Below are positions 8,289-16,665 of a DNA stretch of 64,000 bases, in pieces (the first letter of the stretch is position 1; each line of letters begins with the position of its first letter). The notes beneath the pieces are model-generated. The model saw only the letters and a program-made list of their open reading frames with translations, was not told where the DNA came from and ran no database searches. The translations under genes and the position numbers were made by a program. The DNA is taken from the NCBI GenBank assembly GCA_963785585.1, contig CAWAVW010000003.1, positions 124,001 through 188,000 of the forward strand. The letters are read 5' to 3'. Source of the stretch: Palsa-295 sp963785585. Lineage in GTDB: Bacteria > Acidobacteriota > Terriglobia > Acidiferrales > UBA7541.

Positions 8289-11200
8289 ATGAAGGCAATC
8301 CTTAAGATAGTCTTTGTCGTCGCGGCTCTACTCGTCTGTTTATCCGGCGCGCAAGGGCAGGGTGTGGGCGCTTCTGGTCAAATCCAGGGCACCGTTACCG
8401 ACCCGACCGGCGCGGTGATCGGCTCCGCATCGATCACTGCCACAGACATGCTGAAGGGCCTGCAGTACACCACGCAAACCAGCGCGGGGGGCCAGTACCA
8501 AATCGCCGGACTGCCGCCCTCCACGTACAACATCACGGCGAAAGCGACAGGATTTCAGATTCAGACGCAGACCGGTCTTGCGCTGACGGTCGGGCAAAAC
8601 GCCGTTATCGACTTCCGGCTGGCAGTGGCGACGTCCACTTCCCAAGTGGAAGTGACGGCTGAGCCTCCCGTCGTTGAAACCGAGCGCGGCAGCCAGGCGG
8701 ACACGGTGACGCAGCGTTACATCGAAGACCTGCCGATTTCGCGGCGCGACTATTTGACGTTCACGCTGCTGATGCCGGGCGTCAGCAACTCCAATGTGAT
8801 CGCCAGCAATGCGGATTTTCGCGTGCAGCAAACTCCCCAGAGCGGACTCTCGTTCTACGGCAGCAACGGCCGCGGAAATAACGTGACGGTTGACGGCGGC
8901 GAAGCAAATGACGACGCCGGCGGCGTACGCCAGACGCTCAGCCAGGATGCCGTGCAGGAATTCCAGGTGAACCGCAGCAATTACGGAGCGGACCTCGGCT
9001 CCGGCAGCGGCGCCAGCATCAACATCGTAAGCAAATCGGGGACGAACGAAGTTCACGGCGGGCTGTTTGGTTTCTTCCGCAACGACGCGATGGATTCGCG
9101 CGATCCGTTCTCGTTTGCTCCCGCGCTATCACCCGGCGATCCTTTTTCGCTCGACGCGCAGGGCGCGCCGATCAAGGATTCGTTGAACCGCCAGCAATTC
9201 GGCGCCACGATCGGCTTTCCGATCAAGAAAGACAAGACGTTCCTGTTCGCGGCGTTTGAGGGTTTGCGTTCGGACGCGCAGGATTCGGTCCCGCTGCTGA
9301 CGAACTCGGATATTTTCGCGCCGACTTCGTCGCAACAGGCAATTTTTGCGGGCCTCGCCGCGTTGCCGGGCAATCCGGCCGTTCCCTGTTTTTCCGATCC
9401 CTCCAATCCGCTCGGCGGACCTCCCACGTTTTTGCCCGCACAGACCTGCGCGTTCCTGCTCGGCAGCTGCTTGACGATCACGCCGTCCACGTCTTCACCG
9501 TGCCCTGCCACGTTTACAAATGCCGTGAATCCATTCCTGATCAATCAATTCGAAACGAACGGCGGGGTATTTCCGTTTCCGATTCGCTCCTATCAAGGAT
9601 CGGTCCGTCTGGATCATCATGTGGATGAAGCGAACCAACTCGCCTTCCGGTACAGTTACGCGCACTTAAATGAGCAAGATCCCAATCTGCAAGCGCTCAC
9701 TGCCTATTCGCGCGGAACCAAGATCACCAGCTGGGACAGCGCCGCGCAGGGCGCCTGGTATCACCAGTTCAGCCCTACGACGCAAAACGAACTCCGCCTC
9801 CAGTGGGATTGGAATTACCTGGGCGTAAATACCACCGATCCCGGCGGCCCGGGCTTGGACATTGAGGGCTACGGATTTTTCGGGCGCCAAATTTTTCTGC
9901 CGAGCTTCACCACCACGCGCCGGTACGAAATCGCCGACAACGTCACCTTTATTCGCGGCCGCCACACCATTAAGGCGGGATTCTACGAGCTGATTCGAGG
10001 CAACAGCACGACGTCGCAGACGTTCTTCGCCGGTCGGTTCGAATTCCTGGAATTGCCGGGATTCCTTCTCAGCCCGTGCTTGTACGTTCCGGCCGATTGC
10101 GGACTGGGCACCGGTCCTGCGCAGATTACAACCCTGCAATCCGCCAGCCTGGGGCTTCCGTCCTTCTATGAGCAGGGCTTCGGCAATCCGACGTACTCCT
10201 TCAACCGTCCACTCACCGCCGGTTATGTGCAGGACACCTGGCAAATCCGGCCGAACCTGACGCTGAACTACGGACTCCGCTACGACCTCGATTCGCAGAT
10301 CAGCCTGCTGCATACGACGAAGACAAACTTCGCGCCTCGGCTCTCGTTTGCGTGGGATCCTTTTAACGATCACAAGACGGTCATCCGCGGCGGATTCGGC
10401 ATTTTCTATTCGCCGATTTACGCGCAGATCGACAACGTGGTGAAAACTCTCGGTGATGTGAATGGCACGCGCCAGATCGCCAACACGCTGGTGACGCTCA
10501 ACGGATTGAACGGCAGCCCCACGACGCCGCCGAATCCGGCAGTGAATTCCGGGCTTTTGTACCAGGCGCTCTTCGCCCAGCAGAAGATCCAGTGCGGCAC
10601 GCCGCCCGCCGGGCAAGTGGCGTGCGTCACGCAGCAGGATTTGGCGAACCTGGGAGTGCAAGTCAGCAACACCGGCCCGCTGCCTCCAGGCACAGTGCTG
10701 TTCTACGGCCAGCCCGGATTCAAGAATCCCTATTCCGAGCAAGCGTCGCTGGGAATCGAGCGGCAGGTGGGCCCAAGCCTGACGGTGTCCATCAGCTACA
10801 TTTACGTGCACACTTTGCGTTTGCCGGTTTCGATCGACACGAATCTGACGAATGGCGCGCCGATCACAACGGACGGAATTGCGGCAAACGGTTTGCCGAC
10901 GAATGGCATTCCATTTCAAAACTGGGGCGGACCGGGATGCGTGAACGCGTATAACCAGCCGTCCGGCACACAGTGCTGGGTGAATCCGTACATCCTGCAG
11001 AACAACGAATACTCGTCGATCGGATCGGCGCTCTATCAGGGCGGCATCATCGAAATGCGCAAACGCTTCGGCGACCATTTCACGATGATGGCGAATTACA
11101 CCTACAGCAAAGCGTTCGACAACTCGACCGACTTTAACAGCGACTACGCTCCGTTCAACGAAACCCAGCTGTATGCCGAGCGCGCGCTTTCCGACTTCGA

Positions 11201-11660
11201 CCAGCGGAACAAAGTCGTCGTCGCCGGAGTGTTCGACAGTCCCTGGACCAACAACGCCTTTCTGAAGGGATTCCAACTGTCGCCGGTTTTCAATTACAAC
11301 AGCGGGCATCCCTTCAACTTGCTGGCGGGTTCGGACATCAACGGCGACAACCACTTCACAAACGATCGTCCGCCCGGCGCGGGACGCAATAGCGGACTCG
11401 GACCGAACTTCATTTCGTTCGACATGCGCTTGAGCAAGACCATCAAGTTCGGCGAGCGCTACGCGCTGCAGTTGACCGCGGAAGGATTCAACATCGCCAA
11501 CCGCACCAATTACGCGAGCGTAAACAACATTGTCGGCGCCGATTTTGCTCCGCCATTCGATGTGCATGGCACCGCGGCGCTTTCACCCAGCCAACCGCTG
11601 GGTTTTACGGCGGCGCTGCCGAAGCGGCAGGTGCAGCTCGGAGCGCGATTTAATTTCTAG
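8289..11660 (+). CDS. Oar-like TonB-dependent outer-membrane receptor
   Basis: Very long (1123-residue) outer-membrane beta-barrel of the kind that is greatly expanded in Acidobacteriota. A signal peptide (MKAILKIVFVVAALLVCLSG, with a cut after AQG) is followed by a carboxypeptidase-regulatory-like fold (about residues 25-110, GTVTDPTGAVIGSASITATD), a plug region (DTVTQRYIEDLPISRRDYLT onward), and a barrel of alternating strands that ends with aromatic LGARFNF, as needed for BAM-mediated insertion. ATG 8289 follows GGAGG (8280-8284); an upstream GTG at 8202 lacks the signal peptide layout. No SusD-like partner is present. Ligand unknown; family members are thought to take up large substrates such as oligosaccharides or peptides. 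Confidence 0.9.
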   Translation: MKAILKIVFVVAALLVCLSGAQGQGVGASGQIQGTVTDPTGAVIGSASITATDMLKGLQYTTQTSAGGQYQIAGLPPSTYNITAKATGFQIQTQTGLALTVGQNAVIDFRLAVATSTSQVEVTAEPPVVETERGSQADTVTQRYIEDLPISRRDYLTFTLLMPGVSNSNVIASNADFRVQQTPQSGLSFYGSNGRGNNVTVDGGEANDDAGGVRQTLSQDAVQEFQVNRSNYGADLGSGSGASINIVSKSGTNEVHGGLFGFFRNDAMDSRDPFSFAPALSPGDPFSLDAQGAPIKDSLNRQQFGATIGFPIKKDKTFLFAAFEGLRSDAQDSVPLLTNSDIFAPTSSQQAIFAGLAALPGNPAVPCFSDPSNPLGGPPTFLPAQTCAFLLGSCLTITPSTSSPCPATFTNAVNPFLINQFETNGGVFPFPIRSYQGSVRLDHHVDEANQLAFRYSYAHLNEQDPNLQALTAYSRGTKITSWDSAAQGAWYHQFSPTTQNELRLQWDWNYLGVNTTDPGGPGLDIEGYGFFGRQIFLPSFTTTRRYEIADNVTFIRGRHTIKAGFYELIRGNSTTSQTFFAGRFEFLELPGFLLSPCLYVPADCGLGTGPAQITTLQSASLGLPSFYEQGFGNPTYSFNRPLTAGYVQDTWQIRPNLTLNYGLRYDLDSQISLLHTTKTNFAPRLSFAWDPFNDHKTVIRGGFGIFYSPIYAQIDNVVKTLGDVNGTRQIANTLVTLNGLNGSPTTPPNPAVNSGLLYQALFAQQKIQCGTPPAGQVACVTQQDLANLGVQVSNTGPLPPGTVLFYGQPGFKNPYSEQASLGIERQVGPSLTVSISYIYVHTLRLPVSIDTNLTNGAPITTDGIAANGLPTNGIPFQNWGGPGCVNAYNQPSGTQCWVNPYILQNNEYSSIGSALYQGGIIEMRKRFGDHFTMMANYTYSKAFDNSTDFNSDYAPFNETQLYAERALSDFDQRNKVVVAGVFDSPWTNNAFLKGFQLSPVFNYNSGHPFNLLAGSDINGDNHFTNDRPPGAGRNSGLGPNFISFDMRLSKTIKFGERYALQLTAEGFNIANRTNYASVNNIVGADFAPPFDVHGTAALSPSQPLGFTAALPKRQVQLGARFNF

Positions 11661-11674
11661 CCCGGCATCTGGAG

Positions 11675-11706
11675 ACGCCGGCGGGGCTGTGGAGCGCCGC
11701 CGGCGT
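11675..11706 (+). terminator. Strong hairpin after the receptor gene
   Basis: ACGCCGGCGG (11675-11684) pairs perfectly with CCGCCGGCGT (11697-11706) over a 12-base loop, 14 bases after the receptor stop codon, followed by TTC. The stem is very GC-rich and the U-run is short; it separates the receptor from the lipid block downstream. Confidence 0.6.
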
Positions 11707-11840
11707 TTCAGACGACTCGCCCGTTTTTCCTTTTTGCGTCCGCATCCCGCGGTATGGAAGTGTCGCTCGCGGACTGCGTGAGCGGCCAATATGGAAAGGA
11801 AGATTTTATTGAATCGGCTCGCGTCCGCGGAAAAGAATTC

Positions 11841-12608
11841 ATGAAAATCCAGCAACTCTTCGATCTCACCGGCAAAGTGGCGATCGTTACCGGCGGCGCG
11901 ACCGGCCTGGGACGCCAAATGGCCGAGGGCTTGGCGGAAGCGGGCGCGGATTTGGTCCTCTGTGCCCGAAAAAAGGAACGGTGTGAACAGGCTGCCGAAG
12001 AATTGCGATTGCTCGGCGGGAAAGCGCTGGCGCTGGCGTGTGACGTGAAGAATCCGGCCGACATTCGAGCTGTGGTGCAGACGGCCATTTCGAAATTCGG
12101 GCACCTGGATATTTTGATCAACAACGCCGGGACTTCCTGGGGCGCGCCGGTCGAAGAAATGACTCTCGATCAATGGAACAAGGTAATCGAGACAAACCTT
12201 ACCGGAACGTTTTTATTCTCGCAGGCCGTGGGCAAAGCGATGATCGCGCAGAAGAGCGGAAAGATCATCAACATCACGTCGGTGGCCGGGATGCACGGCG
12301 CCCCTCCGGAATTCCAGGCGATTGGGTATCACGCGAGCAAAGGCGGCGTGATCGCCTTCACCAGAGACCTCGCCTGCAAGTGGGGTCAGCACAACATTCA
12401 AGTAAACGCGATCGCGCCCGGGTGGTTTCCGACAAATATGTCCTCGGTGGTGATCGAGCGAAATCGCGATTTGTTTCTGCGGCGGTTACCGCTCGGCAGA
12501 TTTGGAAATGAAGACGATCTCAAGGGCGCGGCCGTGTATCTCTCGTCCAAAGCTTCGGATTTTGTCACCGGCCACGTACTGGTTGTCGATGGAGGGCAAA
12601 CGGCCTGA
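11841..12608 (+). CDS. Short-chain dehydrogenase/reductase
   Basis: Classical SDR of 255 residues. The coenzyme motif is TGGATGLGRQ (about residues 17-26), the structural NNAG motif is present, and the active site has Ser in ITSVAG and YHASK. Start ATG 11841 gives MKIQQLFDLTGKVAIVTGG, the usual distance to the glycine motif; the longer upstream reading has no ribosome site. It opens the run SDR, acyl-CoA ligase, two acyl-CoA dehydrogenases and FadJ, with an 18-base gap to the ligase, so a role on a 3-hydroxyacyl-CoA or related oxo/hydroxy group is likely; gluconate 5-dehydrogenase-like annotation is the alternative. Confidence 0.85.
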   Translation: MKIQQLFDLTGKVAIVTGGATGLGRQMAEGLAEAGADLVLCARKKERCEQAAEELRLLGGKALALACDVKNPADIRAVVQTAISKFGHLDILINNAGTSWGAPVEEMTLDQWNKVIETNLTGTFLFSQAVGKAMIAQKSGKIINITSVAGMHGAPPEFQAIGYHASKGGVIAFTRDLACKWGQHNIQVNAIAPGWFPTNMSSVVIERNRDLFLRRLPLGRFGNEDDLKGAAVYLSSKASDFVTGHVLVVDGGQTA

Positions 12609-12626
12609 AGTCCGCCATTTCCGCTT

Positions 12627-14252
12627 ATGAATATTCCACTTACTCCGATTCGGTTTTTGCGCTACGCGGCCGAACAGTTTCCACGAAAGACCGCCGTCGT
12701 CTGCGGCGCCGAAAGATTCACCTACGCGCAGTTTGGAGCGCGCGCGAACCGTTTGGCGGGCGGCCTGCGAAAGGCGGGAGTCGCCGAGGGTGATCGCGTC
12801 GCGTTTTTGAGCACGAATTGTCACCGTTTGCTTGAAGCGTATTACGGCGTGCTCGAAGCGGGCGCCATACTGCTGCCGTTGAATATTCGGCTGTCGCCGC
12901 CGGAGCTTGCCTACATCCTGAAGGATTCCGGCGCGAAAGTTCTATTCGTCGAAAAGGCGTTTCTACCGGTCGTCGAATCATTCCGCCGGGAAATCCCCTC
13001 GGTGAAAGCGATCTATCTGCTCGACGCTGACCCGGAACACGACTGGCTGGAGCGAGAGAACTACGAAGCCATGCTCGCAAACGCCGAACCGGTGCAAGCC
13101 GACCTGCTGAAGGTCAACGAGAATAGCGTCGCCGAGCTTTTCTACACGAGCGGCACGAGCGCCGATCCCAAGGGCGTGATGCTCACCCATCGCAACGTAT
13201 ATTTGCACGCGGTGCATTCCAGCATTTCGGTGCATGCGGAAAAAGACCCGGTCGAGTTGCACACCATTCCGCTATTTCACGCGAACGGGTGGGGCGTGGC
13301 CCACTCGCTCACCTATCGCGGTGGCAAGCACGTGATGATTCACCGCTTCGATCCCGTTGAAGTATTTCGCCTGATCCAGGACGAAGGCGCGCAGACCTGC
13401 AGTCTGGTTCCCATTATGGCGACCGTGTTGGTCAATTGCCCGGAGCGCACCAAGTTCAACCTGAGCAGCCTGAAGAGAATTTCGATTGGCGGGGCCGCGT
13501 CTTCTCCCACGCTCGTGCGTGAAGTGGAGGAAAAACTCGGCGGCGTGTGCTGGTCGGGCTATGGCCTCACAGAAACGTCGCCGACGCTTTCCATTTCCCA
13601 AGCCAAACCTGGGCTCGAATGGCAGGGCGAAGACCGCTACGCGGGCCAGGCTATGACGGGCTACCCGGTATTGGGCGTCGAAATGAGAGTGGTGGACCCG
13701 AATGACAAGGACGTGCCGCGCGACGGCGTTGCCATCGGAGAAATCGTGGCGCGAGGCGACGGAATCATGGAAGGCTACTGGAACCAGCCAAGAGCCTCGG
13801 CCGATGCGCTCCGCGGCGGATGGTTTCACACCGGCGACATGGCGACCGTAAATGAGGACGGATATTTCCTGATCGTCGATCGCAAAAAGGACATCATCGT
13901 GAGCGGCGGCGAAAACATTTCGTCGCTGGAGATCGAGAAAGCCATCCTCGCGCATCCGGCCGTGATGGAAGCGGCCGTCATTCCCGTTCCCGACGCCAAG
14001 TGGGGCGAGGTTCCCAAGGCTCTCGTTGTTTTTAAGCCGGGCGCCGCAGCGTCCGCCGACGAGTTGCTCGACTTCTGCCGGTCGCGCATTTCGCACTACA
14101 AATGCCCTCGCTCGGTGGAATTTGTCGAGAGCCTGCCGAAAACCGGTACCGGAAAGGTTTTGAAAAAAGAATTGCGCAAGAAATATTGGGACGGCAACGA
14201 ATCCATCCGTCCCGACGCATTCGATGCGAAGCGCAAACTGGCTTCGAGTTAA
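12627..14252 (+). CDS. Acyl-CoA synthetase (AMP-forming)
   Basis: ANL-superfamily ligase that activates a carboxylic acid to its CoA thioester through an acyl-AMP intermediate. The 541 residues include the P-loop-like motif YTSGTSADPKGVMLTH (about residue 170), the A5 motif GYGLTETSP (about residue 310), the A7/A8 hinge GWFHTGDMATVNEDGYFLIVDRKKDII, and the C-terminal Lys in PKTGTGKVLKKELR. The pattern is that of medium/long-chain or aromatic FadD-like ligases. It follows the SDR closely and precedes two acyl-CoA dehydrogenases, which supports a feeding step for beta-oxidation. Chain-length preference cannot be read from the sequence. Confidence 0.9.
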   Translation: MNIPLTPIRFLRYAAEQFPRKTAVVCGAERFTYAQFGARANRLAGGLRKAGVAEGDRVAFLSTNCHRLLEAYYGVLEAGAILLPLNIRLSPPELAYILKDSGAKVLFVEKAFLPVVESFRREIPSVKAIYLLDADPEHDWLERENYEAMLANAEPVQADLLKVNENSVAELFYTSGTSADPKGVMLTHRNVYLHAVHSSISVHAEKDPVELHTIPLFHANGWGVAHSLTYRGGKHVMIHRFDPVEVFRLIQDEGAQTCSLVPIMATVLVNCPERTKFNLSSLKRISIGGAASSPTLVREVEEKLGGVCWSGYGLTETSPTLSISQAKPGLEWQGEDRYAGQAMTGYPVLGVEMRVVDPNDKDVPRDGVAIGEIVARGDGIMEGYWNQPRASADALRGGWFHTGDMATVNEDGYFLIVDRKKDIIVSGGENISSLEIEKAILAHPAVMEAAVIPVPDAKWGEVPKALVVFKPGAAASADELLDFCRSRISHYKCPRSVEFVESLPKTGTGKVLKKELRKKYWDGNESIRPDAFDAKRKLASS

Positions 14253-14295
14253 GCGCACGCGGCGCCGCTGCCGGGACTGCTGAAGGAGTTTTCCG

Positions 14296-15483
14296 ATGGA
14301 TCTGAACCTCACAACCGAAGAGAGAGAATTCCGCGACGAGTTGCGCGGTTGGTTGGGCGCAAACCTCCCTAAAGACTGGGACGAATGGCGCGAGAAACCG
14401 ATCGAAGAGTCGTTCTCCTATTTGCGCGCATGGCAGCGCAAATTGCATGAAGGCGGATGGGCGGCAGTTTCCTGGCCGAAAGAATACGGAGGCCGGAGCG
14501 CCACGCTGATGCAATCGGCGATCTTCTGGGAAGAAATGGCGCGAGCCGAAGCGCCGCCGATGGCGAATTCGCTGGGACTTGGCTTGATCGGTCCCACGAT
14601 CATCGCCTACGGCACGGAAGCGCAGAAAAAGCGTTTCATTCCGAAAATTTTGAGCGCCGAGGAAATCTGGTGCCAGGGATTCTCGGAACCCAACGCCGGC
14701 TCTGATCTGGCGAGCCTTCAGACCGAAGCGCGGCTCGACGGCGATCATTACGTGGTGAACGGACAAAAAGTGTGGACCAGCTACGGCTGGGTGGGGAACT
14801 GGTGCGAGCTGGTCGTACGCACCGATTCCGCGGCCGCAAAACACAAAGGCCTCACCGTCCTGCTCGTGGATATGAAGGCGCCGGGCGTGGAAGTGAAGCC
14901 GCTGCGCCAGATGACCGGCGAATCTGAATTCAATGAGATCTTTTTTCGCGATGTGCGCGTGCCGGTCGAAAACGTATTGGGAAAAGTGAACGACGGTTGG
15001 AACGTCGCCGTCAGCACCCTCATGTATGAACGCGGGTCGTACGGCGCTCGGCTCCATCTGATTTTCACCAGAAATATCAGCCGCCTGATTGAGCTTTCCA
15101 GAAAAATTCTGCGCAACGGCAAGCCGGCGTCCGAAGATCCCGTGGTACGGCAAAGGCTTGCGCAGTGCTACGCAGAAATCGAGATCATGCGGCTCAATCA
15201 GATGCGCGCCTTCAGTCGCATGACCGCTACGGGCGTTCCGGGGCCTGAGGGCTCGATTCAAAAGATTTTCTGGAGCGAGCTCAATCAGCGTGTGCAGCAA
15301 CTGGCGCAGGAGATTCTCGGGCCCTACGGCCAGCTTCTGGCGGGTGACTCGCATGCGATCGACAATGGAATCTGGTCATACGGCTATTTGCGGACGCGAG
15401 GCAACACCATCGAGGCGGGAACGTCGGAAGTGCAGCGAAATATCATCGGGCATTTTGTGCTGGGCCTGCCGCGAAGTTACTGA
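14296..15483 (+). CDS. Acyl-CoA dehydrogenase, subunit with GTSE motif
   Basis: FAD-dependent flavoenzyme introducing the alpha-beta double bond into acyl-CoA; 395 residues, full length. The flavin/substrate region is CQGFSEPNAGSDLASLQTEA, and the C-terminal segment reads IEAGTSEVQRNIIGHFVLG, the usual site near the base and FAD. Start ATG 14296 follows AAGGAG (14283-14288). The next gene is a second, divergent acyl-CoA dehydrogenase only 49 bases away. In Actinomycetota, such unequal tandem pairs (for example FadE26-FadE27) form alpha2-beta2 enzymes, so this gene may encode one half of a heteromer. Confidence 0.9.
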   Translation: MDLNLTTEEREFRDELRGWLGANLPKDWDEWREKPIEESFSYLRAWQRKLHEGGWAAVSWPKEYGGRSATLMQSAIFWEEMARAEAPPMANSLGLGLIGPTIIAYGTEAQKKRFIPKILSAEEIWCQGFSEPNAGSDLASLQTEARLDGDHYVVNGQKVWTSYGWVGNWCELVVRTDSAAAKHKGLTVLLVDMKAPGVEVKPLRQMTGESEFNEIFFRDVRVPVENVLGKVNDGWNVAVSTLMYERGSYGARLHLIFTRNISRLIELSRKILRNGKPASEDPVVRQRLAQCYAEIEIMRLNQMRAFSRMTATGVPGPEGSIQKIFWSELNQRVQQLAQEILGPYGQLLAGDSHAIDNGIWSYGYLRTRGNTIEAGTSEVQRNIIGHFVLGLPRSY

Positions 15484-15532
15484 GGCCCATTTCCGCCGTC
15501 GGGCAACCGTCTGAGATACCCGGAGAAGACCG

Positions 15533-16636
15533 ATGCAATTTGGATTGAACGAAAGCCAGGAGCTGTTGAAGTCCAACGCGCGGAAGTTCTTTGCCGGCGA
15601 GTGTCCGATGGAAACGGTTCGCCGCCTGATGGAGACGGAGACGGCTTACGACGCCCAGCTCTGGGGAAAGATGGCCGAACAAGGTTACACCGGCATCATT
15701 TTCCCCGAGGAATTCGGTGGAGTTGGCCTGGGCACCGTCGAACTGGCGTTGCTGATGGAGGAGGCCGGACGTGCGCTGCTACCCGGCCCTTTGTTTTCGA
15801 CGGTAGCGCTCGCCGGCGCGACGATCAACGCCGTTGCAAGCGTCGAACACAAGCGCAAATACCTGGAGCCGATTTGCGCGGGGGACGCCCGTTCGACGCT
15901 CGCGTTCCTGGAATCAACAGCGAGCTGGGAACCGAGCGAACTTTCGATGACTGGCTCGAACGGCAAACTGACCGGCGAGAAATTATTCGTTACGGATGCT
16001 GCGATTGCAGACTTCCTGGTGGTCGTCGCTCGGAACGGCGTGTTCGTGGTACACCCCAGCGCGCCGGGCCTGAAAATCAAGCCGATGCTCGGGATGGATA
16101 TGACCCGAAAGCTCTATTCCGTTTCATTTTCCGGCACCCCGGCGGACAAGATCGGCGAAACGAACGGGTTGACCAAAGCGCTTGATGTGGCAACGACAGC
16201 CCTGGTGGCCGAAATGGTGGGCGGCATGCAACGTACGCTCGACATCACCGTCGAATACGCCAAGACGCGAAAACAGTTCGGAAAGCCGATTGGAATGTTT
16301 CAGGCCGTTCAGCACCAGTGCGCGGACATGTATTTGGAAACCGAAAGCTCGCGGTCGGCCGCTTACTACGCCGCGTGGACGCTTCAGCAAGGAACGGCGG
16401 ACGCGCCAGTGGCCGTGTCGATTGCCAAAGCGTACGCGAGCGACGCAGGCCGCAGCGTGGGGAACCACGGCATTCAAGTCCACGGTGGAATGGGCTTCAC
16501 CTGGGAAAACGATATCCACCTGTATTACCGCCGGGCGAAAGCGTCGGAAACCATGTTCGGCGACGCCACTTTTCACCGAGCGAGAATCGCGGGGCAGGTG
16601 ATTGACGCCGCGGCTCCGACGGCGAAGAGCGCCTAA
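15533..16636 (+). CDS. Acyl-CoA dehydrogenase, divergent partner subunit
   Basis: Acyl-CoA dehydrogenase fold of 367 residues, somewhat short. RKQFGKPIGMFQAVQHQCADMYLE and QVHGGMGFTWENDIHLYYRRAK are typical of the C-terminal helical domain. Unlike its neighbour it lacks the (E)GTSE-QR segment at the C-terminus, ending instead with RRAKASETMFGD, and the central FAD segment is weak. That pattern matches the second subunits of heteromeric acyl-CoA dehydrogenases. Start ATG 15533 has GGAG ten bases upstream. It could be catalytically impaired alone; this is inference from family comparison. Confidence 0.87.
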   Translation: MQFGLNESQELLKSNARKFFAGECPMETVRRLMETETAYDAQLWGKMAEQGYTGIIFPEEFGGVGLGTVELALLMEEAGRALLPGPLFSTVALAGATINAVASVEHKRKYLEPICAGDARSTLAFLESTASWEPSELSMTGSNGKLTGEKLFVTDAAIADFLVVVARNGVFVVHPSAPGLKIKPMLGMDMTRKLYSVSFSGTPADKIGETNGLTKALDVATTALVAEMVGGMQRTLDITVEYAKTRKQFGKPIGMFQAVQHQCADMYLETESSRSAAYYAAWTLQQGTADAPVAVSIAKAYASDAGRSVGNHGIQVHGGMGFTWENDIHLYYRRAKASETMFGDATFHRARIAGQVIDAAAPTAKSA

Positions 16637-16665
16637 CGAATCCGCATGCGAGGGGATGTATTGAG

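Noticed and set aside
9666..11567. 633-codon open frame on the minus strand inside the receptor gene
   Set aside because: It is antisense to a protein with a full signal peptide, domains and barrel, shows Arg/Val/Ala-rich composition typical of GC-biased shadows, and matches no family.
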